Notes: a model not told the origin generated them from the sequence alone. Shown: positions 43,429 to 56,849, numbered from the stretch's first letter. The stretch is DNA of 64,000 bases from Clarireedia homoeocarpa (GCA_001465935.1 LNKV01000023.1:62001-126000); one strand, 5' to 3'. Program-made: numbers and translations.

Positions 43429-46319
43429 CTAATCTTCATACGCATCCCCATATTCCCACATACCATATCTCTTATCCTTCGCCTCCCTCTGCGCCTCATT
43501 CAACGACTGAATAACATCCGCAAAGCCCTTCTCCCAACCCTTCAACTTGAACGGAACCATAGCATGTCCACCACTAATAACATCCTTATTAATGCTCTCC
43601 GTCAAAGACGAGCTAGTCTTAGCATCATACAAAGTGACGTAGAGAGTGCCGTCCGGTGCAGTGTAATCGACATTTGCGACGAGTTCCTTACCAGCTGTGG
43701 CATCGGTGATGAAGTCGACGGCTTCGGTCAAATAGTCCTTGTTGGTAGGGAATTGGATGAGTGATAGTATGGCATCGACCGCTTGTGGACGAAGTTTCTG
43801 AGCCGAGAATTGCGGTTGAGAAAGTGGACGGAGACGGGACCATGGGATCTTCTCGCTGTTGCCATAGTCGATGTAGACGACTTCGGCTTCCTTCGCAGTT
43901 CGGTCGTTAGCGCGTATACGAGCTCGATACCATTGGCCATCTTCGGTGAACTTGGCAGCAACGTAATCCCCGGCTTTAGGTGGACCAGGTAGACCTGCTG
44001 CATTGGCAGGATTCAGGTGGAAAGACTTGAATTGAGTCATCATAGTTTCCAGAGCTGAGGTGCCCGTACCGATGATCTGAAGTTTAAGTTTTCCATTTTC
44101 ATCAATGTTGGTGACAATGACGTCTCGGTAATCTTTCTGCCGTGTAGTTGGAATCGCCTCACCATTGCTCTCGGCAGCAGTAGGCTCTTCCACCTCCTCT
44201 TCTGCATCCACAGAAGGATCCCAGTCCTCCCAAATGCCCTTTCGAGCCTCCTTTGCACGTTTTTCGGCAGCTAATAACTCCTTGGAATTTCCGGCCTGTT
44301 CCGCGGAATGTTGATGAACAGTAGCGAAACCTTCCTCAACCAATATCTTGCCAAAACTTTCCTTGTTGACAAAAAGCTCACCAATGAAACCACCAACTTT
44401 ATCAATGCTGTGAACGTCAATTTCAACATCGCGTTGTGACAGTCTTCGGTTGGCGAGATCGTGGGCTTCTTTTCCAAATGGTTCACTCTTTTCGTTTGGA
44501 TTTCTAGCAGATTTTGGAGCTCGAATACCAGCCAAGACGAAGTTCAATTTGATGCCTTCTCGTGGAACTAAGACTACAAATCTGCCGCCTCCTTTGACAA
44601 AGTCGACAATAGCAGGAACCTTCTTTTGTCGTTGCAACGTTCCTACATGTAGCTTGGCCTTTTGTACGGTTTCCGAAGCGTCAAGGTATTGCTTGGCCTT
44701 GGCAGGTTTTCCAGACCACATACCCTTCTTCTCAGCCTTGGCATTTTCTTGTGCAGCCAGGAGATCATCATAATTGGGAGCGCGATCAGTGTCATCTCTT
44801 CGGTGACGAATCACGGAAGCCCACCCTTCTTGGACTAACTGTAAACCAATGTTCTTGTCGTTCAAGGTAACAGTGGCAACCTCCTTTGCATCATATTCTT
44901 CGGTTCCTGGACGGGATCCATCTATGCTAATTCGTACATGCTTTCCGATTAAGCGTTTGCGAAGGAATTCCTTTGCCTCATCTCTGAATGGCGCTTCAGA
45001 TGGCTCAGTTGGTCGAGGCCCGCGAATACTGCTGATGTTGATACGCTTCTCAACCCCTGCTTTGTTTTGAACAAAGATCTGGTCAGCGCTGAAAATCTTG
45101 GTAACAGTCGCTTCTAAGCTCCCGCTTGGACCATTGTTCTTCGCAACGTGGTCCTTGAAAAGACCGCGTCTCGCAGATTGTGCTGCCTTTTCGCTTTCAC
45201 GCAACAAAGCCATGTCTGAGCCGAGAAGCGTCGAGTGGAAATCTGTGCATCGTGCAAGTCCAGCTTCGAGGATGAATTTCGCGATCGTGCCCTTGGGATG
45301 TATAATTGAAGCGATAAGTTGATTTTGGGGGCTAAGTCCCAAGATGTGGACTTTGACATTTCTTTGAAGTAATCGTTCTTCAACAAATTGTCGTGCTTCG
45401 TTTCCAAGAGGTTCGGCTGGCGCAGTCTGTCCATTAGATGGATTTACCCGTTCAGTAGCCGGGGCGCGGATACCAGCAACTAGTGTCATGACTAGAATTC
45501 GTTAGTACATGCAAAAATGTTATATTCAGTCAACCTACCTTGGACGTGCTGCGTAGGAGAGACGATCAATCGCACAAGCATTCGATCACCGCTTAACACG
45601 CGCTCGACCAAACCATCTATAGTCTTGCCCTTCCATTTTTCAAGGAAAGACTGCGAGTCACCCATGTCATGTTGGACCTCAATACGTCCACCACTACTTC
45701 GCCATAAGCCTTTGTCCTCGCTGCGTGCGGTAGCTTCGTATAGGCGCAGTTTCTCTAGTTGCTGAAGAGTCTCCTCAGAGTCTTCCTTTCTACCAGCATC
45801 TTCCCGCAATTTGATCCAGCCCTCCTTTATCATTTCATCAGGAAGTCTGGTTCCATCACTGAGGAAGACAAGACCATATTCGCGCTTAGTATTTGGAATT
45901 TGGTAGAGTACTTGGAATTGTACTACTCGTCCAACTACTAATTTTCGAAGCGCATCGCGAGATTCGAAGGCAAAAGGCTCGTCACCTTCCTTCTTTAGAT
46001 GGGGCGAAGTGCAATATGCCAGAGACAAGGTGCGTTCGCGTTCGGGATGCTCAATTGAGGAGAGCACAAGGCTATCGCCGCTCAAAACCGACTTGACTCT
46101 AGCTTGATTGAGAACCATACTTTTATAATCGGACGGGGGAATATGTGGAAGTCGTTTCTTTCCGAGAGGGGGAATTCGTGGACTAGGAAATGGTTCTGGA
46201 AGGTCAGTAAATACTTCTGAAACTTTGGAGTTTGTTGAGCTTCCAGAAGCTGTGTGGTCATTAGGAGAGCTGCCCGTTGTAGATGCATAGCCAATTTTGA
46301 TGGTTTTTACACCCATCAT
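43429..46319 (-). CDS. Tudor-SN (staphylococcal nuclease and Tudor domain) protein
   Basis: Orthologue of SND1/Tudor-SN, an RNA-binding nuclease and scaffold in RNA metabolism and stress granules. Exons are 46319-45539 and 45491-43429, 947 residues from the first ATG. Four SN-like repeats occur in order. The first starts RVKSVLSGDSLVLSS, the second VERVLSGDRMLVRLIV and runs over the splice into MTLVAGIRAPATERV, the third EATVTKIFSADQIFV ... ISSIRGPRP, and the fourth PAIVDFVKGGGRFVVLVPREG. Then a Tudor domain (AGDYVAAKFTEDGQWYRARI ... VVYIDYGNSEKIPWSRLRPL) and a C-terminal split SN half ending YGMWEYGDAYED. Family members are nearer 880-900 residues, so the ATG at 46118 (880 residues) may be the true start; the extra 67 residues are Ser/Thr/Pro-rich. 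Confidence 0.93.
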
Positions 46320-47712
46320 GAAGAGGATTGAAATTCAAAATCAAAGAAAGGTGGTATGTGGAGAGACAAAACAGTTGTATTGTTGGGCGGCCAAGATCCA
46401 GAGCTCAAGCTGTAGAATGAGAAAAGGTAGTTGTTCTGCTTGATGTGCGGATAACACTCTCGACCGTAATCGGGTATTTTAACTTATTGCATGGAAGGGA
46501 TAGTATAGAAATTTGATGGGGAGAGTGAATGCGCGCAGGGAAAGAATGTATGCCAGTAGGGATCGCAGTTCCAATAGACCTTTAAATTGGTTGCGGATTC
46601 TCGAAAGTGAACCTTGCTGTTCCAAAATCAAGAGGCAGGGAGGGTGGAATATAAATGCAATCTGGTGAAATCGCATAGGTAGCCGTCGAAATGAATGGAA
46701 AGCTGTTCTCTGGAAGGTGTCCTTTATCCGTATTCCATATTACAGAGGATGTGTGCCAATAGGTCCAGTGTCTTCATCTTGGTGCGTCGGCAGCCTTCTC
46801 CAGCATCAAGTAAAGTAAGGTTATCGAATAAATGATAGGCGGTTCCCCAATTTGGCGTTGTGCGGTTTGCGGCAGCAACAGCGGCAGGCAAGCGGACAGG
46901 ACAGCTCTTTGTGGACACAGATGCGGCAAGAAGAAGAAAAAGGTTGTACAACTTACACAGAGATTTAAGAAGCAGTGGCAATAACTGTTGCTCAGCAATT
47001 GATCGTATGTTTTATGGGAGTGAAGGAGTCTCAAAGACAAGAACAAGAACAAGAACCCGTAAAGGAGATATTGAATTGGAAAGGAAGGAGTGAGGATTGA
47101 GGAGTGACGAGTGACGAGTGAGGAGTGCTGGTAAGTTTACAATTGGAAAGTGGTCAAGTGTTCTTTTTGGAGCTTCTGCGCATCCATTACATTTTGAGGC
47201 TATTAAGGTCCCTTGATGTGGGGTTGTCCTTCTCTCAAGGTTGCAACAAGGTAGATCGATTGGATGAGGAAGCGATTCTGAATATCCTAGAACTTTGATC
47301 CTTGTGCGAAAGCTGTCACCATTGGACCTCACAGCTGGCATGACGGGTGAGCACTTTGACTTGTGTAGAGAGAGATCCATATAAAGATCCATATAGAGAT
47401 CCATATAGAGAAAGTCTCAGCCAGTTGTGTGCGAGTAAGCCACGGTCAGGAACTTCATGGTTTGTTCATCTGTGAAAAAGTCAGGCGTGGCTACCTTCTG
47501 TTACACATTGTACTCTGCCAAGTCGTTCATAGGAGGGGAGGGATCATTGTTCCAGGCACATGGTAAGATTGTTACGGAGTCCAAAGAATGCTTTTTTGTT
47601 TGCAGTTTTTTTTATAGATTGACACAGCTAGTACACTAGGTAATTAAGCTACACTGCTTCCATCTCTTGTCCGATATCAGTTTCCAGTATTTCATATGGG
47701 CTGGAAGGTCGA
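46320..47712. other. Intergenic, Tudor-SN promoter and SOD1 3' flank
   Basis: About 1.4 kb. Contains the Tudor-SN promoter, a GAGTGACGAGTGA-type short repeat at 47088-47128 and a 12-13-base tandem repeat (AGATCCATATA) at 47373-47410. No gene with recognisable product; small frames through the repeats are artefacts. Confidence 0.5.
47373..47410. repeat. AGATCCATATA short tandem repeat, three copies
   Basis: Three near-identical 12-13-base units, AGATCCATATAA, AGATCCATATAG and AGATCCATATAG, in the SOD1 3' flank. Confidence 0.8.
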
Positions 47713-48598
47713 TTATGCTGCAATGCCGATGACGCCTATGCAATTGTAAGTGATATGCTTCGTTGGAATCTGGACATGTGGAGGGACAAACCGCAAGCTG
47801 GTCTGGTACCGGCGTTACCAGTCTTCTTAGATTCTTCGTTCTCTCCTCGTCCAAGATCATCAGTCCCAGAGTGAACGACAACGGTGCGCTGCAATCATTG
47901 TCAGTTTGTGCATATATAGCTGCCTTCATGGACTGCTTACTCCAATAATGCTCTCCGGACCAATCAACTTGATCAACTTGTCCTCGGTAGAGCCAGTGGA
48001 ATTTCCTTGGCCATCAGTCTTGATGTTTCCGAGATCGCCTACGTGACGGACCTCATCGGTGGGAGCACCGTGAGTCTTTCCGTGGGGGTTGACTGTATAT
48101 ATGGATCAGCCCTATGTGTCCCAAGCATTCACAACTAGAGGTTTATACGTACAGTGAGGACCGGCAGATGTGCAGCCGTTGGTATTGTCACCAAATTGAT
48201 GGACGTGCATGCCACGCTCGGCATTGGCATCTTGACCGGAGATGTTCCATGAGACAATGGTAGGGGAGGATTCGTCGGCTTGCTCGAAAGTAACGGTGCC
48301 GGTGATCTTGGAGTCACCTCGGACGGTTGCAACTGGAGGAGAACAAAACCCAAGATTAGCCCGGGCAATAGGAAAACGCGGTGAAACCAGCCAAACGGAA
48401 GCAAATAGATGATCCGATGTAGCTACGAGGCTTTCAGATGGGTCGATTGGAAGAAGGGTGCCCATCCAGGTGTCCTGTTGTTCACGGAAACGTGCTCAAA
48501 AGCTCTCAAGGTGACCCCGCCTTTGGCTGCAGATGCAAACCAGCGGGGTAATTGAGCAGAGATCATGGACAAAAGGGAAACGTACCTGCTTTGACCAT
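47713..48598 (-). CDS. SOD1: Cu/Zn superoxide dismutase
   Basis: Cytosolic (and intermembrane-space) enzyme converting superoxide to oxygen and peroxide. Five exons: 48598-48586, 48332-48153, 48092-47941, 47888-47792 and 47735-47713. The first codes only MVKA plus one base. The product is 154 residues, standard for the family. All metal ligands are present: His47, His49 (GMHVHQFGD), His64, His72, His81, Asp84 and His121 (VVVHSGTDDLGRG). The disulfide pair is Cys58/Cys147, and the Arg-containing C-terminal loop is TRPACGVIGIAA. The C-terminus carries one alanine more than the common GIA ending. All four introns have canonical ends (GTACGT, GTACGT, GTAAGC, GTTTGT donors). Five exons with a 13-nt first and 23-nt last exon make automatic prediction error-prone. 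Confidence 0.96.
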
Positions 48599-51192
48599 TT
48601 TGATAAGATTGTTCAAAGATTTGTTGATAAATAGCTGAAAATATGTCGAGAATTGAGGTTATGTTGTTCGCAGGCAAAAGAACATGAGAGAAAGAGGGGT
48701 GGGAAGCTTCAAATTCCGCGAAAGTGGGGTCAGCGAGCAAACTATGAGGTTGGATGATCTGCTCGATTATCAATACATATTTGGTGCTCCGACCTTTGGA
48801 CGAATCAAAAGGCAGTCGGACTTTGGAAGTAGCGAACAGCGCGACGAAAATGTGCGGACGTATCACGTGATATTGACACGTGCTATCGATATCTGTATTT
48901 AGTTGTATGTCACTCACTCTCACTTATTTCCTTTGTAGGTATGTCATTCACTTATTTACGTATGTCACTCACTTATTCAAGTCAAGTCCATCTTAGGTAA
49001 GAGCAGTGTTGTACAGTACCGAGCATTTCTAGAATGTTGCACCCGGGCCATGGGCAACACAACATACTTATGTACACAGTATATTGTCAGCAGATCCACA
49101 ACTCCAAATCCTTCAAAGAGGCTCAAGAAGAGACTCCTATCTTGGCGGCCTTTATTCCCATCCATCTGACTGTGTGCTGGCTGACAATAAACCAGTCCAA
49201 TAGAGGCCCAGTGGACGACCATGTACGTGGCAAGCCAGGTCAGTTGTGGTACTGTAAGATGAGAAAACTCGGAATTCCACGTGGAAAGTCGGGAAATAGA
49301 TAGTGTAGCTGTAGATGGCACCGCTTGTTTCCTCCTATTACCCGTCCGTCCGTGCCGATATTTACACATGGGGGGGGAACGCGTGTTCTGGTACGATGGG
49401 GATGGCATAACTAGAGCATGCAAGCAGGGAAACGCCATCTCTTTTCTCTTTTCTTTTTCCCAAGTTACTCAGTAAGTTTTCCTACCGCCTTCAGTCTTTA
49501 GTACTGTAAAGAGAGTAAAGAGAGTAAAGAGAGACCTTCAGTGCTGGTGGAGGTTGAGTTAACCTTAGTTCTACTTACTGGCTGGCTGACACTGGTCCGG
49601 TGGTACTGGATTCAGATGCACAGACTTTGCCGTTTCAAGATCAGGTCATGGGCATAACATTGTTTTTATTGTCTCAAGAGCCGATGGAGTAACTGTGAAG
49701 CACGGAGTAAGTTAGGGGACCTGGGGACTTTGGGGACCTGAACATTTTAACATTTTTGTGCCTCCTCCATACATCAGCCATACATCAGCCATACACAGCC
49801 ATACACAGCCATACACAGCCACAGCCTTATCGTGAGGCGCAGCCCTTATGGATTTTCCTGGTAATGTAGTTCGGAGTAGTTTAAAGCTTGAAAGCTAGAA
49901 CTAGATTACGGCTACTGTACTACTCTACTGCACTCCTTACTCTACTGTACCACTCTACTATCCGGGTGAGCCACTCTACTGTCCGGGTGAGCCACTCTAC
50001 TGTCCGGGTGAGCCACTCTACCGTCCGGGTGAGGATGCGAAATTGTATGTGTATATGAGTGGGGCAAAGCCTTCTCTCCATGTTTGATGCCGCACTGGCA
50101 GCAGCTTCGAATCCTTCCTTCGCCACCACTTTCTTGTTATTCCCCGAGTCGTACTTCCTACTTCCTACTTCCTACTTCCTACCTCCTACTTCCTCCCAGA
50201 TAATCGCCGTGGTGCTTGCAAGAGGTAAGACGTGAGATCCCACCGCCCAAGAGCTGCGAATAGAGAGAGGTACCGGCCAAGCGCGCTTGGTTCTAGAGAG
50301 TCGATCAAACACGGTCGAATCAGGGCTGGGAGTGTTTGCGACGACCTCAGCTCCAGTTGCAGCCCAGCTTCAGCCCAGCTCCCAGCCCAGCTCAAGAACG
50401 TACTTGCAAAGCGACGAATCAGAACAAGTTATGCATAAGAGAAGAACTTGGACATGGGTACACGACGTTATTATTTCATCCTCGTAGATGTAACGATGCT
50501 TAGTTCTAATGCGGTCGAAGTTGGAGCATAACCATACTTTGGAACGGAAGATTTCGCACCACTTTCCAACAACATCCCCAGTACCAGTCAGTATCCACGG
50601 ATCCACACAACTTGACATATTTTCTTCTACCCACCTACTTCCTGTACTTTGTAAGCACTTGGAATTCTTCGAGACGCTCTTTGCACATATTCCACCACAT
50701 GGAAATTGAGTAAAGACTGAACACTAGTGCCAACCTCCCATAATCTGTAGGTAGCACCAGCCCGGCATATCTTAATATTGAGTGGTGTGTGCGGAGACTC
50801 CGTATCCCCCGTCTCGAAATCTCGCTCTCTGGTCGCAAAGTCTGGGCATTCAAATCAACCACTTTCACACGACAACGTGCATAGCCTTTGAAAAAAAGCG
50901 AGGACGTTGGCCCCCCCCCAAAGATAATTACGAGCAACTCGATAACCACCGAGCCAGCATCGCAACCGCACGACGAGCCTCTGTCACTCATATCTTATCG
51001 ACCTGCGAACAAACGAATGAATGGGCATCGTATCCGAACCCTTGACTGCGCAGAGCAGACCTTAGGGTCTTGAGATCCGATCCTGAACCCCGATAATCCT
51101 GCTGGCAGATTCGATAGATTAAGTTTTTCTTCGGTATTTTACGAATAGATTTACAGCGAACGCTTTTTGCGCAACCTCATTTCGTCGCGATC
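48599..51192. promoter_or_regulatory. Divergent region SOD1 / Rho GEF, repeat-rich
   Basis: About 2.6 kb, the longest gene-free stretch. It holds the SOD1 promoter and a probably long 5' UTR and promoter for the Rho GEF, as is common for signalling genes in filamentous fungi. Simple repeats include GTAAAGAGA x3 (49505-49532), CAGCCATACA (49777-49822), the 21-bp minisatellite at 49951-50034, CTTCCTA repeats (50150-50192) and CAGCCCAGCT (50357-50393). No gene or RNA recognised. Confidence 0.55.
49951..50034. repeat. 21-bp minisatellite, four copies
   Basis: The unit CACTCTACTGTCCGGGTGAGC repeats at 49951, 49972, 49993 and 50014 with one or two substitutions. The period is a multiple of three, so a minus-strand frame reads RTVEWLT repeats; I see no sign that it is translated. 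Confidence 0.9.
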
Positions 51193-54100
51193 ATGTCTTT
51201 TCAAGCAAATGGGGGAAGACGTTACGGCCATGTACCTCCAGCACAGTACGGTCCACCAGGTTCACAACCTCCAAATCACAGTCTGCAGAGGCAATCCAGT
51301 TTCGACAATGGCGACGATGCTGCTTTTTTCGATCCTAGTAGCAGCGTATATCAAGCTGCCCCTCCCTCAGCGGGGAGAACCAATAGGCACGAGGAGCTGT
51401 TCATATCAACAACGACTGCGATGAGCCCACAGTCACCCGGCAGATCTTCTTTTGGAAGTCAGGCTAGTCCGGCTCTATCAGGATTTCAACATCAGTACCA
51501 ACCTATGCAAGGCGCCCAGTCACCTCCTCTTCCCTCACAAGCACCATATAACCCTCAAAATTTTGCCAGGACACAATCTCAAGCGCAGCCAAATCAATAT
51601 CGCTCACAGTTAAATTACAGCCAGAGCGTAGCTAGCTCTCACCAATATGCCAATTCAACCTCTTCAAACCATCAGCCATACAATCCAGCTGCATATCAGC
51701 CGTCGCAATACCCTGCACGTCATTCCTCTACAGCCTCATATAGCAGCTATGGTAGCTCATATGCGCAGACGCCTACTAGTTCCACCTCGTCATTTTGGCC
51801 GCATAACTCACAGCAATATAGCACACCTTACCCATCCCGTTCAACGATTTACGATACATACGGACAATTTGGAAGCCCAACATACACCCCTCCTCATTCG
51901 GCTCCTTTACCTCCAAGGCAAACGCCCTACAATCACCCACCTTCGTCAGCACCCTACCCAGTTAACGGAGATGACTTCCCGGATGGTGAATATATAGGTT
52001 CGACGACTAGTCCACAGTCCCATTCCAATTATACTGCGTTTGCGCCTCCTACTGACACCATACCTGAAGACTCTCCTCCAATCCCACCCCCCAAACACTC
52101 CTCGACAAATTCGGTCCACTCGGTCGCTCCTCTGCCAATGCCATCCTCACCAACTACCACTTTACAGAGGCACCCAACACAACGGCCTCTACCTAGCGCG
52201 CCAGTAGGGCAAAACACGGGGGACGATGATGACTGGGGTCTTGGAATCAAACAAGGTAAGACCGATGAAGAACTCACCCAGGAACAAATATTTGCGGATA
52301 TTGGAGATGCCCTCGGAACTGGATCCCAACGTAACGGTGATCTCCTTGACGGGGAGTTGAGTAGATATAATTCCAATGCCACAACGGTCTATTCTGGTGC
52401 AGGGGTTAACCGATTTCCGTCAACAGCTTCTACCTTACCCACAGAACATCACGGGACTTCTTACAACTACGACGACGACGAGAGCGATCTGGAGGCCGCC
52501 GCTGGTCTTGAGGCGATGCGAATTGCGGAAGAACAAGATGCTCAGTTTTCTGGTGCTGGAGCTTTGACATTTGGAGGACCATATGAAGGGCAGCTTTCCT
52601 ACGAAGGAAATGCAGGTTACGAGCGACAACAATCTCATCAATTTTCACAGGATGAAAGCAGTGATAGTGACTACAAGCATATGGACCTGGGCTTATTTGG
52701 TGGTGGCTACGATGCGCATATGTCATATGGAGGCGATGACTTAACTGGCGCCAGTACTGAACATAGTAGCGAGATGGAAGACCAGAGTCGACCATTACCT
52801 ACACCATATGACCTTGGACAGGCCGATCATTATGCTCAGCGGCCAACAACTGGTGGTTTAGGCGGCATGACGGATTACTCCATGCCTGGGGAGGGCGAAA
52901 TACATCCATTCCCGGCCTTTGAGGAAGCTAGAGTCGACAATTACGGCACTGGTGGCCTGGAAAGACCAAGACCTCAAGCTCATAGATTGAGCTTTGATGA
53001 AGGAGATGAGCCCCGGATATTGGATTCGCGGCAAAGTGGTAGTAGATCTGGAAGCGATTCTTCAACGAGGGACGAAATGCCGGAAATGTTTTATCATCCT
53101 GGAATGAGCTCGGGATCACAAAGACCACTCCCAGCAGTACCTCCAATGTCTGAAAACCGGACGCCACGTTTACAGCCAGCTGGATCATACCGTAATTCGC
53201 ACAGTTACTCACATTCTTATTCTTCCAGTATCGAAAGTGGACGAGCCTATCCTCCCACCGGACCGGATGCACATCAACAAAACATGCTGCAGCCAGCGTC
53301 TCAGTATGTACCCAGGTCAACATCTCTCTCTAATCACAGTAGTACTCCGCAAACAATACCCCCAGTCCGATCAAAAACGGATGCCGAAGAACGACAAGCC
53401 CGAGCAAAAGCCAACAGGCAGTCTATGCTACGTTCCGGTGCAGGTCTTGATGGGTATGACACAGGCACTCCGCAGTCTTTAGGAACACTCGACTTGCCTG
53501 CTCTACCAGCGGGTCGTCGCAAGAAGTTCTCACCTAGTAGGCTATCGACAAACGATTTCCGAAGATGTCAGGAACCATGGGCTCTGAGTGGTATTGCATC
53601 TTGGATTAGAGAAATGGCTGGTGGCGAAACGGGAGAAGGCGAAGCTGACCTGAGGCAAAAGACCATTGAGGAAGGTCTTATCGCCCTCTTCACTCATATG
53701 GTACCAACTATGAACACAGCGGATGCGGAGACGTTAAGTGAAAAGGTAGTGAAAACCATGTTTGATGCTGGCATTCTTGTCGTGGATGAAGAATGGGTCA
53801 AATTTGGCCAAGGAGAAGTCTCGGGTGTCCTGTGGCAATTAACAGGATCTGGTTGCTATTCACCCAAAGTTCACGAGCACGAAGTGCCTGGTCGCTGTTA
53901 TTCGCATCATTGTACCCGGACCCTGAAGAAAATCAATCTACAGGCACAAACACTGGAGCCATCAAGAAAGTCGGAAGATTGGATTACTTTCTTCAAACTC
54001 ACCAAAGAAACACTCGAGGGCGCTAGTAAAAAGGAGATTGAACGACAGAACAATCTCCATGAGATTGTGATGTCGGAAGATATCTACATGGACCAAATCA

Positions 54101-56645
54101 ATGTGCTGCGAATTCTGTATAGGGATAATCTAGCTTCGTGGCAGCCACCTATCATCGCAACAACGAAAATCAACAAGTTCATCTCATCCGTCTTCGGTAA
54201 GGTCGAAGCCATCAAAGAAGTTAACGAGAATCATCTCCTTGCACAGTTGAAGTACAGACAAAAGGAACAAGGTCCTTGGGTTATTGGGTTCAGCGACATT
54301 TTCCGAGAATGGATAAGGAAAGCCAGAGCTGTCTACGTTGAATATGCGGCAGGTTTTCCATATGCCACATACCTTGTTCGACGTGAAGCAGATAGGAATC
54401 TCCTGTTCCGTCAGTTCTTAGATCAGGCTCGTGACAACAAGCTCTCTGGCCGTCTCGACTGGAACACTTACTTGAAAGCACCTATCACCAGACTGCAACG
54501 TTATGGTCTTCTACTAGGAACTGTTCTCAAGAACATGACACAGGATACGGAGGAAAAGGCAACTCTTGCCATTGCGATTGAAGAGATCAAGGCGGTTACC
54601 CTAGAGTGTGATGCTAAAGTCGAAGAACAGGGAAGAAAGGTTGATATGATCGAGCTGCAATCAAAACTATACCTTCGTCCCGGCATGGAACGTGTTGAGC
54701 TCAACCTTGATCATCTGGGCCGTGAACTCATCCATCGTGGAGATTTACAACGTGCTGGTAACAATCGATTCACTTGGCTTGAAACGCATGCTATTTTATT
54801 CGATCATTATTTCGTCCTTGCCAAGACCGTTGTGCATCGAGATGCTTCTGGAGCACGGAAAAAGGAGGTGTACGATGTATCGAAGATTGTAAGTTCTTGC
54901 ACCTTTATCGAATTATCTCATCCAATCGCGCAACTAATCAATCATTACAGCCAATCCCGATGCAACTTCTTGTGCTTGAAAGTGCCGATGATGATCCAGT
55001 ACAAAAATCCGCCGTGAAAGGCATCGGCGCTGTTACAACAGTTACCAAAACTGCACCAGCAACCGCTGCTGAAGCACGTCTAATTCGAACGGCGACGAAC
55101 AATGGGCTTGATAGGATGAACACCCTGGAGCATACGAACTCGAACACTTCCGTTTCGACAAATTCGTCGGTGCAGCGCCTCAATACTGGTCTTAGTGACA
55201 ACGACGCAAAAGTTATGTATCCCTTCCGTGTAAAGCATCTTGGTAAAACAGAGGTATATACTCTTTATGCACCATCAGCATCGAATCGACGGAAATGGTG
55301 TGATAAGATCATTGAGGCAAAGACACGTTATGCAGCAGCTCTTTACGAACAAAATGCGGAACCCTTCCGGCTGAGAGTTATTGCCGATAGTGCTTTCTCT
55401 TATGATGGTATTTCGGCTATGGGTCAAAGGAGTGTTGTATCAGTTGCAGGTACACCTTTAGATAGGTCCATAAGGGAGATGGAAAAGGCATACGGTGGAA
55501 AGCCCCGGCCAGTACCTGTGTGTCGAGCTCAAGTAAATTGCGCAGCATCCTTTACAACGGGCGGGACGAACATGATTGTGATTGGAACGGACTTTGGCGT
55601 GTATACTTCAGAGGCATCCAATCCTCGAGGTTGGTCAAGGGTATGTGTATTCACCGACCATTATAAAGGATTCAATTAACGTCAATAGGCAATCCAAATG
55701 CCCAAGGTTACGCAAATCGCCATCTTGGAAGAATTTTCATTATGTCTCATCATCGCCGATAAATCTCTAATAGCTTACCATCTCGACTGCATCACACCTG
55801 CTGCCAATCTGGCAGCCCAATCAACAGATTCCTCCCGACGCGCGCCACAGAAGCTTTCCGGTTCCCGCGACGTCTCATTCTTCGCCACCGCTCGCATGAA
55901 AGAACGTACTCTTGTCTTCTACAAGAAAAAGGAGTCTCTCCACTCCACCTTCAAAGTCCTGGAACCCGTCTTGCAAAAGTCGTCGGAGAAGAAATCGCGT
56001 ATCTTTGGTAAACGTTTTGGCGGCAACACTGAGTTCTTCCGCGAGTTTGACGAGTTCTACATCCCTACCGAATGCTTCACCATCAACCTCTTCCAAACCT
56101 ACATCGCCATCTCAACGCAAAAGGGCTTCGAGCTTATGACACTGGACAAAAAAGTGCCCATGTCGATCCCGGATACGAAGAACCAGAATATCGCGTCCAT
56201 TGCTGCGCGACTGCAGGGCCAGAAACCACTCGGTATGTTTAGGCTTTCTGACGCGGAGTTCTTGCTGTGTTATGAAGAGTGTGGTGTCTACGTGGATAAG
56301 CATGGTGAGGTGTCGCGTTCGGTGATTATGGAGTTTGTAGGTAGAGCTAGGACAGCTGCTATGTACGGTGCCTATTTGGTGCTATTTGATGGGGATTTTG
56401 TTGAAGTGAGAAATGCGGAGAATGGTCGGCTGAGACAGGTGGTGGCGGGGAGAGACGTGAGGTGTTTGGATGCGGGCACAAATCCGCTAGGGGCAGGCGC
56501 GAATGCTATGCATGGGATGGGGATGGGTAATGGGGCGGGTATGGGTGCTATGGGACGCACGCTAAAGTTGGCAATGGCGCATCCGGAGGTGGCGGGGAGT
56601 CAGATTGTGTTGGAGATGGTGCTTAATGAGGGACATTTGGAGTAA
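51193..56645 (+). CDS. ROM2: Rho1 guanine nucleotide exchange factor, Rom2-type (DEP-DH-PH-CNH)
   Basis: Activates Rho1 in the cell-wall-integrity pathway at sites of growth. Exons are 51193-54888, 54951-55640 and 55689-56645, all junctions in phase 0, giving 1780 residues. The first 780 residues are disordered, rich in Ser, Pro, Gln and Tyr, with PPLPSQ/PLPPRQ-type proline motifs. A DEP-like domain follows (about 790-890: EPWALSGIASWIREMAG ... LVVDEEWVKFG). The DH domain lies at about 950-1150 (HEIVMSEDIYMDQINVLRIL ... DWNTYLKAPITRLQRYGLLL). A PH domain is split by intron 1 and carries an insert; the CNH domain fills the end (FTTGGTNMIVIGTDFGVYTS ... MPKVTQIAILEEFSLCLIIA). It is longer than yeast Rom2 because of the N-terminus. 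The last residues are Gly/Met-rich (GMGMGNGAGMGAMG) inside the CNH C-terminus. Confidence 0.92.
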
Positions 56646-56670
56646 GTTGGTGGTGGTGGAGTGGGGTGGA

Positions 56671-56715
56671 AATGGAATGGTATGGAATGGAATGGAATGG
56701 AATGGAATGGAATGG
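56671..56715. repeat. GGAAT pentanucleotide microsatellite
   Basis: About nine units of GGAAT with one variant (GGTAT), just past the ROM2 stop codon, so probably inside its 3' UTR. Confidence 0.9.
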
Positions 56716-56808
56716 GAAGGACGGGATTAGGAGGGGGGGGGGGAAGGTAGGGGAATTGGGAACCGGGCAGGGAAAAAAAGGATATCATTTGGGATGATTA
56801 GAAGGGAA

Positions 56809-56849
<41 letters not shown>

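Noticed and set aside
48423..48923. 166-codon minus-strand frame over the SOD1 first exon
   Set aside because: Overlaps the 5' exon and intron 1 of SOD1 in another frame; no independent support.
49920..50129. Minus-strand frame with RTVEWLT repeats
   Set aside because: Product of a 21-base minisatellite; no start or continuation into a protein.
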